Of a DNA stretch of 35,363 nucleotides, positions 7,595 through 13,732 are shown one piece after another. How positions within the stretch are numbered: the stretch's first letter is position 1; each line of letters opens with the position of its first letter. The stretch lies in NCBI RefSeq assembly GCF_001429545.1, contig NZ_LMSP01000044.1:364632-399994 (forward strand). The letters are read 5' to 3'. Both the position numbers and the translations under genes were made by a program. The notes beneath the pieces are model-generated. The model was not told the origin of the DNA, searched no databases, and saw only the letters and a program-made list of their open reading frames with translations. The stretch is from Paenibacillus sp. Soil787. GTDB lineage: Bacteria > Bacillota > Bacilli > Paenibacillales > NBRC-103111.

Positions 7595-7609
7595 AAAATC
7601 ATAAAAATA

Positions 7610-7900
7610 CTATAAATTATTTGTTGTATATGCCCAAAGAATGTAATGCACTATGCACACAATAATTAAACAAACACATTGGATATATATATGGTTTTGC
7701 TTAATGCTTGTAAAGATTTTACTTAGAGAAAAAATGTATGCAAAAGCAAATATCAATATCATAAGTAGGCTCAAAAATGTTTCGTGATATAATACATAAC
7801 CACTTGGTCCCCAAAATCCGAGACGCATTGACAAAGGTAGTGTTAATATAAAAAGAAAAGCGTAAAAAAGACTAACTAAAGTTGCTATAAATATTTTCAT
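7610..7900 (-). CDS. Small integral membrane protein, unknown function
   Basis: 96 residues from ATG 7900 (MKIFIATLV), chosen because GGAG lies 9-10 bases upstream; a further in-frame ATG at 7915 lacks a site. Three membrane segments are visible: IFIATLVSLFYAFLFILTL, FLSLLMILIFAFAYIF, and IYIQCVCLIIVCIVHYIL. It is one of the few minus-strand genes within the repeat-rich region. Not recognised. Confidence 0.55.
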   Translation of the reverse strand: MKIFIATLVSLFYAFLFILTLPLSMRLGFWGPSGYVLYHETFLSLLMILIFAFAYIFSLSKIFTSIKQNHIYIQCVCLIIVCIVHYILWAYTTNNL

Positions 7901-7929
7901 GTGTAAAAACTCCATTCAACTTATTGGAT

Positions 7930-8017
7930 ATTAAACTAAAGGTGAACGATAGTTAAACATCTGAAGGGCTGCCATCGTGGTAGCCCTTCACTCCGAGGGA
8001 CGGCAGATTAATTCAGC
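7930..8017 (+). repeat. Family A repeat copy
   Basis: Left site ATTAAACTAAAGGTGAACG ATAGTTAAACAT; stem GAAGGGCT/AGCCCTTC; degenerate right site GAGGGACGGCAG ATTAATTCAG. It lies upstream of a minus-strand gene instead of downstream of a plus-strand one. Confidence 0.7.
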
Positions 8018-8110
8018 AACTCCTTGATATAATTCGAGGATATAGCTAACTGTTTCATGTTATCTCCTTAGATCGCTTGGTTGTTTCATTTATTTTATCA
8101 AAGCATTGAC

Positions 8111-8208
8111 CATTACGCTAACGGAAACGATAGTTTCAATAAAAACACGGAAGCAGCCGATCATTGGGGTCGGCTGCTTCATTACTCTAACGGGCAGATT
8201 ATCGCAAT
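8111..8208 (+). repeat. Family A repeat copy
   Basis: Left site CATTACGCTAACGGAAACG ATAGTTTCAAT; stem GAAGCAGCCGA/TCGGCTGCTTC; right site ATTACTCTAACGGGCAG ATTATCGCAAT (28 bp). No gene lies between this copy and the previous one, so this may be an emptied cassette position. Confidence 0.85.
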
Positions 8209-8217
8209 AGATGATTG

Positions 8218-8612
8218 TTCATTTAGGACACGGTTCGCCGCAAATTAGCTTACAACCTCGCTGAGTTGTTGGCTAATTTTCTATTTCAAAATTCGTTGAT
8301 TAGAATTTGAAACATTTCAAATCACTAATTTAAGATTTTAACAGTTGAAATTCTTAAGCCAAATAGTATTTCAATAAATTTACTTTTTGACAACGAAATA
8401 CTGGTGGGAGAAGGGTTGTATAGGCTTCTGAACGGCTTTGATATGCGTCAGGGAAAGCGTTTTGCGTGGCGTTCAAACAAGCCTTAGAAGGCTGTCTAGG
8501 AGTTCTGATGTTGTTATGTTTTAGAAGGTTGGGGGTTACATCAAAATGATGTTGTTTGTGGTGAAACCCCTATAGTGCTTCCACCGTTCGACTATGAGTG
8601 AAATTTGAAACG
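8218..8612 (+). repeat. Family C repeat, copy 1 (split by about 210 bp)
   Basis: Two blocks, 8218-8312 and 8523-8612, match a continuous stretch at 33024-33216. Shared pieces include TTCATTTA, CGGTTC, GAGTTGTTGG, TATTTCAAAAT, TTTGAAACAT, then ATCAAAATGA, GTTGTTTG, CTTCCACCG, TCGACTATGAGTG. Bases 8313-8522 are extra in this copy and show no coding frame. The block ends just before the sigma-factor gene and may carry its promoter region. Confidence 0.65.
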
Positions 8613-8719
8613 ATAACGTTACAATTGAAATGGTTTTTATTGTTCTTACATTAAAAAATCTCAAAAATAAATGTAACCTTTTTAAGATTGAATCGTCTAC
8701 TCTCCAAGAGGTGAATGAG

Positions 8720-9277
8720 TTGGACTTTACATACCTAAAATATTTGTCTAAAGGACATGACAAAAAGCAAATACTTCATGATTTAATGCTGGCATATGGT
8801 CAAGATGTGTGGAACTTTGCTTTTTCTTTGACTGGACAACGCAATCTTGCTGATGATATAAGACAAGATGTTTTTGTGAAAGCCTTCAATAAACTTGAAA
8901 CGTTTCGTGGAGATTCCTCACCAAAACTATGGTTACTGTCAATCACTCGTCATGTTGCATTCGATTATAGAAAATCAATGTTTCTTCGTAAAGTTTGCCT
9001 TGTTGAATACATAACAGAAAAAACCACTAGTCAATCTGCTGAAAAAGAATATTTCAAAAATTGTTTAATAAAGGATACTTGGCAAGTCGTTTTATCTTTA
9101 CCTGTGAAACTTCGAGAAGTCATGGTGTTATACATCCATCATCAACTGTCTATTGAAGAAATAGGTGAATTGTTAGATATTTCGGAATCGGCAGTAAAAG
9201 TAAGGATTCACAGAGCCAGAAAAAAAGTTAATACTATTTGTAATGAAAGGAAAGGTGAGATTAGTGAGGAAGTTTAA
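8720..9277 (+). CDS. ECF-type RNA polymerase sigma factor
   Basis: 185 residues from TTG 8720, chosen because AAGAGGTG lies 7 bases upstream; the longer frame from 8630 runs into the repeat. Region 2 is LADDIRQDVFVKAFNKLETF with WLLSITRHVAFDYRK. Region 4 is LPVKLREVMVLYIHHQLSIE with the HTH ELLDISESAVKVRIHRARKK. It directs RNA polymerase to a private promoter set. The next gene overlaps it by 14 bases and encodes a membrane-anchored protein, the expected position of a cognate anti-sigma factor. Confidence 0.9.
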   Translation: MDFTYLKYLSKGHDKKQILHDLMLAYGQDVWNFAFSLTGQRNLADDIRQDVFVKAFNKLETFRGDSSPKLWLLSITRHVAFDYRKSMFLRKVCLVEYITEKTTSQSAEKEYFKNCLIKDTWQVVLSLPVKLREVMVLYIHHQLSIEEIGELLDISESAVKVRIHRARKKVNTICNERKGEISEEV

Positions 9278-10262
9278 GTATAATTGGGAAAAAGATTTAA
9301 TACCTCCTCCTCTTTCAAGTGAAAATTCGTCTAATGAATGGATGGACGATGTTAAAAACCGAATTATGAACAAAAAAAGGAGAGTTTTTAATCGTGTTGT
9401 ACCTCTGGTCGGAAGCATATCCGTTATAGTTTTATCTGTAGGAATATTTGTAGTAAAAAATGATAAGATAATGGATTTGATACCTTATTGGAGTGAAGTT
9501 TTAGGGTTTTATGCTACGCTGACAACTTATGAACCAGTCAAGTATCCACCAAGAAACAAAGTATTTGAGAATCAAGAGCAACTTTCAAAAGAGGAACAAA
9601 AAAAGGCTGATTTTATACAAAAGATGGCATATGCATATCAAAATATTAAAACATTGAAAGGAATAGCTGAAATAAATATGGATGCTCTTGTTTCAAAGGT
9701 TGAATTTCAAATTCGTGAAGGCAAGAATCCAGCTTCATACGAAGTAGTCACTCAACCTGATGGGACTAGAAGTGAATATACAAATGATAATAATTATGGT
9801 TGGACACGTTTCAACGATGGTAAGGAGGATGATGTACTACGTGTTGTGCCACGTAATCCAGAAAAGGAACCAAATCTAACATTTGTATCTACTACAGACG
9901 GAAATCCATCTTATTACTTACCTAATGACCCAGCTTGGACTAGAAGTGCATCAGATATAGTTGCTCCTTTACGTAATCTTGGATGGATGGTGGTTGACTT
10001 AAAATTGTGGTCAATCATAGGCGATGAATCTTTTTTAGGTCGTAACGTCAAAGTTGTTGAAGGGAAGTTACCTTCTTATAATGCTCAAAAAATGCATGCC
10101 GTTACATATAAGGTGTGGGTAGATGATGAGACGAATATGGTTCTAAAAAAACAAACTTATGACAGTAATGGTAATGTTGTTGAAGGTATTGAGGTTACTT
10201 CAATCGAGGTAAATCCACAACTGGATAATAGTATCTTTGACACTTCGCAAAGGAAAAAATGA
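9264..10262 (+). CDS. Probable membrane-anchored anti-sigma factor / sigma regulator
   Basis: 332 residues from GTG 9264 (ribosome site AAAGGTGAG); ATG 9243 is an in-frame alternative. About 45 cytoplasmic residues, one membrane helix VVPLVGSISVIVLSVGIFVV, then a large extracellular domain. The domain has a pattern like RseB/LolA-type lipoprotein-sensor folds (AYAYQNIKTLKGIAEI, later TYKVWVDDETNMVLKKQTYD). No zinc-binding HxxxCxxC motif is visible, so it is not a ZAS-type anti-sigma factor. It is coupled to the sigma gene and probably holds it at the membrane until an envelope signal arrives. The role is inferred from context. Confidence 0.65.
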   Translation: MRKFKYNWEKDLIPPPLSSENSSNEWMDDVKNRIMNKKRRVFNRVVPLVGSISVIVLSVGIFVVKNDKIMDLIPYWSEVLGFYATLTTYEPVKYPPRNKVFENQEQLSKEEQKKADFIQKMAYAYQNIKTLKGIAEINMDALVSKVEFQIREGKNPASYEVVTQPDGTRSEYTNDNNYGWTRFNDGKEDDVLRVVPRNPEKEPNLTFVSTTDGNPSYYLPNDPAWTRSASDIVAPLRNLGWMVVDLKLWSIIGDESFLGRNVKVVEGKLPSYNAQKMHAVTYKVWVDDETNMVLKKQTYDSNGNVVEGIEVTSIEVNPQLDNSIFDTSQRKK

Positions 10263-10330
10263 GATTTATTAAAGGATTATAAGCCAGCTATAAACTGAAT
10301 CAATTCAAAAAGGTAATAGAGTAACAAATT

Positions 10331-10377
10331 TGTGTTTAGATACATTACTGTGAACCTAGCATTAATGGAAGTCAGGT
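10331..10377 (+). repeat. Family B repeat, partial copy
   Basis: TGTGTTTAGATACATTACTG then TGAACC and a degenerate tail leading to GTCAGGTCG, directly followed by a family A copy. It matches the right part of the copies at 20889 and 34743, which also run straight into a family A repeat. Confidence 0.65.
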
Positions 10378-10476
10378 CGTTAAGTAACGCAGAACTATGG
10401 TTAAACAAGCAAGGAGCAATTCTGTCGCGGCAGCTGCCCCCTGTTTTCATTCAAGTAACGGGCAGCATAGTTCAAT
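10378..10476 (+). repeat. Family A repeat copy with near-ideal right site
   Basis: Left site TCGTTAAGTAACGCAGAACT ATGGTTAAAC; stem GGAGCAATTCTG/CAGCTGCCCC (imperfect); right site ATTCAAGTAACGGGCAGC ATAGTTCAAT, exactly 28 bp with arms ATTCAAGTA and TAGTTCAAT. Confidence 0.85.
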
Positions 10477-10541
10477 TGGTAGAAGGAAAATATTTTCTTT
10501 ATAATGGGGAATATTACCTTCAAGTGGAGGTTGAGTTATAT

Positions 10542-11003
10542 TTGAAAACATTAGATCGCATGTTATTCCTTGTGGCAGTATTTAGTCTCCTTTTTGCTCA
10601 AATAGTTGGGGCATCAGATGGAGCGGAAGTGTTGGATATTAAAAAAGGTGAGATAATCCTCACAATAAAAAACTCTAATTCGTTGCAGAACCAGGTTAAA
10701 GAATGGTTGTCCTCTGTGAATGGTACCGTAGGTTCCTTAAAAATTGAACCAAGCGAGGTCATAGCCATTAAGATCCCTCTTATGCAACCTTACAAAGTTA
10801 ATAACGATTGGATTACTGGAACAGTTACGGAAGTAGTGATGTTTATTAGTCCGTCCAAAACTTATTTCCCAACTCTACTCGTATTTACGAAAGAAGTAGG
10901 TCTTGTTGCTGTTCATGTTAAAAATCACAGTTTAAAGACTTTTTTAAAGAAAAACAAATTATTCAATCCAGAATTAAATCTAGCCGAACTTCCATTACGC
11001 TAA
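10542..11003 (+). CDS. Small secreted protein, unknown function
   Basis: 153 residues from TTG 10542, picked because GGAGG lies at 10526-10530 and the upstream part of the longer frame is repeat DNA. The N-terminus is a signal peptide (MKTLDRMLFLVAVFSLLFAQ, then IVGASDGA). The remainder is a mixed beta-rich domain with no family recognised. Its stop TAA is supplied by the left site of the following repeat (CGC TAA CGG). Confidence 0.6.
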   Translation: MKTLDRMLFLVAVFSLLFAQIVGASDGAEVLDIKKGEIILTIKNSNSLQNQVKEWLSSVNGTVGSLKIEPSEVIAIKIPLMQPYKVNNDWITGTVTEVVMFISPSKTYFPTLLVFTKEVGLVAVHVKNHSLKTFLKKNKLFNPELNLAELPLR

Positions 11004-11095
11004 CGGATAATCTTAGATTCATAAAGACATTGCAAACAAAGCAGGCGCCGTGGCGACCTGCTTTGTTCATTGAGGGACGGGCAGTTTAGTACAAT
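10993..11095 (+). repeat. Family A repeat copy overlapping the stop of the preceding gene
   Basis: Left site CATTACGCTAACGGATAATC TTAGATTCAT; stem AAAGCAGGCGCC/GGCGACCTGCTTT; right site ATTGAGGGACGGGCAG TTTAGTACAAT. Confidence 0.85.
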
Positions 11096-11141
11096 GCGAA
11101 AGGGGAATAATGTTCTGTAAAACATGAAGGGTGTTGTTTTT

Positions 11142-11903
11142 TTGAAAAAATTCAAGATTATTTTTGTTTACATTCTTTCACTAATTGCCATAGTTGTATT
11201 AACAATTGGGATTTATATGTTGATTATAGCAGTTCAAGAAAAATTGTTTGTGTCTGAAGAGTATTTAATGTGGATTTTTAAATACCCTGCTTCAAGGCTG
11301 GTGTTTATTTATGAGATATATCTATTCGCGGGATTTTTCTATATTTTTAAGAAGGAATTTAGGGAAATGGGTACGGGAGCTTATAGTGCAAAAGATAATT
11401 TTCTTAAAAAACACAGAAGACAAATTATACCTATATTTATAACCCTTAACATTGCTTTGTTTTACGTTATTGTTTCTGCTGTTACTGTTATAACTAATAG
11501 CAAGATTATTGATTATTCATTTCTTTCACCACAGGGTCGAGAATATAACTACAACGATGTTGTTAGTATTAATACAGGTGTGTATGGAAAGAAACTATAC
11601 ATTCCGTTTACACATTCAAAGGGTGACTTCTTCTACATAATAGAATTAAAAGACGGCTCAAAAATTGATTTAACAGAAGTCGGCGGAGTTAAAAATGAAG
11701 AACATGAGGTTTTTATCATCGAAAAGCTTGACAGTGAACTCGTAAAGATGAATGTCCCTAAAGTATCCAGCATGAAAAATTTCAAATATAGCACCGAACA
11801 TCTAGATAAAATTTATACGGATAAAATACGAAATATATTAGAAAACTCGCAAGCCCTCGGCTGGAAGATGTTATCACGCCGAGCTCAATGCCGAAGAAAA
11901 TGA
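11142..11903 (+). CDS. Membrane protein of unknown function, C-terminus replaced at a junction
   Basis: 253 residues from TTG 11142 (GAAGGG upstream; ATG 11124 has no site). Three hydrophobic segments: FVYILSLIAIVVLTIGIYML, VFIYEIYLFAGFFYIF, and IFITLNIALFYVIVSAVTVI. A soluble C-terminal domain follows (DVVSINTGVYGKKLYIPF, IIELKDGSKIDL). The last 15 or so residues (ALGWKMLSRRAQCRRK) are read out of frame from phosphotransferase DNA, so the native end is lost near 11850. Family not recognised. Confidence 0.55.
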   Translation: MKKFKIIFVYILSLIAIVVLTIGIYMLIIAVQEKLFVSEEYLMWIFKYPASRLVFIYEIYLFAGFFYIFKKEFREMGTGAYSAKDNFLKKHRRQIIPIFITLNIALFYVIVSAVTVITNSKIIDYSFLSPQGREYNYNDVVSINTGVYGKKLYIPFTHSKGDFFYIIELKDGSKIDLTEVGGVKNEEHEVFIIEKLDSELVKMNVPKVSSMKNFKYSTEHLDKIYTDKIRNILENSQALGWKMLSRRAQCRRK

Positions 11904-12507
11904 ATACCAGCTGTGGCTGGAATATATCGATGGCGTAACCGGTTTAGACTTGACCGGTGACATGTATGAAAAGGCCGCGCTGGAGTTAGGGCGCTTTCAA
12001 GGCAAGTTGTATGCGGAGCAGCCCGCCGTGCTGCAGAGCCTGACCAACCTGAGCCATGCGGATCTCATGAAGAATACGTACCTGCATTATCGGTCATGGC
12101 CGGTCGTCTACGATTATATACGCTCGGAGGACTGCGAATTCCCGCTGCACGTGCGGCAAATGCTCATCGACATCGATGAGCAAGCAGACGAGATATTCGC
12201 CCGTATCGAAAAATTACCCCTCGTGCTATGCCACCGGGACTTCTGGGTAACCAACCTGATCTATGCTGAAGGGAATATCGCGCTCATCGACTGGGATACC
12301 AGCGGATGGGGCTACCTGGGCGAGAATCCCGCAAGCCTGATCGCGGATGAACCGAGTATCGATCACATGGTCGAATACTACCAGCGATGCGTCCCCGCGT
12401 ATTACAAAGGCTTTTCGGAGTATGCACATATATCCCGAATCGCCGATCATTGTGTCTATGAGATAATTCTTCTCGTATTCGGGTACAGGCTTGTAGAGGG
12501 GTATTGA
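11866..12507 (+). pseudogene. Phosphotransferase (APH/choline kinase fold) fragment, N-terminally truncated
   Basis: The frame reads phosphotransferase protein from CYHAELNAEENEYQLWLEYI (about 11866) without any start. It carries the catalytic loop LCHRDFWVTNL and the metal-binding IDWDTSGWGYLGENPASL. About 100-130 N-terminal residues, including the nucleotide-binding lobe, are missing. GC content is markedly higher than that of its neighbours, so it is probably foreign DNA joined to the preceding gene. An internal ATG at 11962 could still be translated, but the product would lack the ATP site. The stop overlaps the next start by 4 bases. Confidence 0.7.
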
Positions 12508-13025
12508 GTATAGAGCATTTGATTGATCGAGAACGAGATCGTGATTTCTCTTTAATCGTACTAATGTGTGGAATAGCTGGTTCGGGAAAAACTACCTTTT
12601 CTCAAAATTTAGAAAAGTATGGTTATATACGTCTTTCTATTGATGAAGAGGTTTGGTCTACTAATGGTCGATATGGAATTGATTATCCCGTTGAAAAATA
12701 TAGGGAGTACTTGGAAGAAGCGCATATAAGATTACGTAATAAGCTAATAAAGTTAATTGAAGATAAAAAACAGGTTGTAGTCGACTCCAGTTTTTGGAAC
12801 CGATCCGAAAGGGATGAATATAAGCGGCTTATTAAAAACTCCGGTGGGAAATGGAGACTTATTTACTTGAAAGTACATCCTGATGAATTACGAACGCGCC
12901 TTAAGATTCGTAGCCAACGTTTTGATGCCAATGCAGCCTTTACGATAACTGAGGATATATTAACAACTTTTCTCAATGGGTTTGAAGAACCAAGGGATGA
13001 AGGGGAAATTGTTATAGAAAATTAA
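12504..13025 (+). CDS. P-loop kinase (predicted AAA_33-type ATP/GTP-dependent kinase)
   Basis: 173 residues. Walker A GIAGSGKTTF is at about 24-33, followed by RLSIDEEVW, a helix-rich lid, a second strand VVVDSSFWNRSERDEYKRLI, and IYLKVHPDELRTRL. This is the layout of small predicted kinases related to zeta-toxin, polynucleotide and gluconate kinases. It starts at TTG 12504 behind AGAGGGG. That ribosome site lies in the end of the phosphotransferase fragment, so the junction may have fixed its expression. The substrate is unknown. Confidence 0.78.
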   Translation: MSIEHLIDRERDRDFSLIVLMCGIAGSGKTTFSQNLEKYGYIRLSIDEEVWSTNGRYGIDYPVEKYREYLEEAHIRLRNKLIKLIEDKKQVVVDSSFWNRSERDEYKRLIKNSGGKWRLIYLKVHPDELRTRLKIRSQRFDANAAFTITEDILTTFLNGFEEPRDEGEIVIEN

Positions 13026-13070
13026 AGAAAGTTCCATACAAGCATAATAGTTACAAAAAAACGTGAACTG

Positions 13071-13145
13071 TTGCGCTAACGGAACGATAGTGGAGGAGCT
13101 TGCAGCGATTCCTCTTTTTCATTGAAGTGGGCAGCCTAGTTTAAA
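13071..13145 (+). repeat. Family A repeat copy (short)
   Basis: Left site TTGCGCTAACGGAACG ATAGTGGAGG; weak stem GAGGAG/CTCCTC-like (GGAGGAGCT.. ATTCCTC) with a T-run CTTTTTC; right site CATTGAAGTGGGCAGCC TAGTTTAAAA. Confidence 0.75.
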
Positions 13146-13562
13146 AATAATGGGTAAAGACTTATTCCAATTTAATTAGATCTGGGTTACAAATTAAAAT
13201 TGATGAATACGTTAAAGCGTTTAATGTTATTTGTCCTTCGTGATGAGTTATTTAAATATGCGACCAGACACGAATGCTAAAACCCAGGCATAATAATAAT
13301 TTCGTTGAAAATATAAAAAAACCACACATAAACATGCAAAAAGTTCATTTATATGTTTTCAGTCACATGGTATTTTTAAGGAAACGACATAAGGTGTGGA
13401 TCTATAAAATGAAGATGCCGTTTGAAGTACCAGAGAAAAAACAAATTCGCGTTATCATTAATTCAATAGTTATGCAAGGCGTTTTCCCTTTGAAAGGAAG
13501 CGGTTACAAATATCATCGCTTAAACTCGCTTCGCTGTTTTCCTAAGGACACTAATAATTTCA
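13146..13562. other. Intergenic stretch with no convincing gene
   Basis: A 101-codon + strand frame (13274-13579) is open here, but it has no ribosome site and low-complexity basic composition. I do not accept it. No repeat or hairpin of note was seen. Confidence 0.4.
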
Positions 13563-13712
13563 ATGAATCTGAAAATTAAGAAGATTTATTTTCCAGGAAA
13601 CGATGATGCAGAACGTCCAGGATGGGATGGGTTTTTAGAGGGAAATTCATTTTTGGGGGGTGATGGATGTGTAACAATAACCGCAAGAGTAGGGGAATAC
13701 CAAGGAGTATAA
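13563..13712 (+). CDS. Short ORF before the lyase gene, possibly a gene remnant
   Basis: 49 residues reading MNLKIKKIYFPGNDDAERPG then WDGFLEGNSFLGGDGC and VTITARVGEYQGV. The composition looks like real protein, but there is no ribosome site. It may be the end of a lost cassette gene or a leader upstream of the lyase, whose own GGAGG lies 8 bases after this stop. Confidence 0.3.
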   Translation: MNLKIKKIYFPGNDDAERPGWDGFLEGNSFLGGDGCVTITARVGEYQGV

Positions 13713-13732
13713 ATATAAGGAGGTAGGAACTT

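Noticed and set aside
8536..8763. Minus-strand ORF of 75 codons
   Set aside because: It lies on the family C repeat and antisense to the sigma gene; its similarity to the 33041-33262 minus-strand frame only reflects the repeated DNA.
10332..10541. N-terminal extension of the secreted protein at 10542
   Set aside because: These codons are family A and B repeat DNA; the ribosome site and signal peptide place the start at TTG 10542.
13274..13579. Plus-strand ORF of 101 codons
   Set aside because: No ribosome site, basic low-complexity composition and an overlap with a better short frame; coding potential is not convincing.
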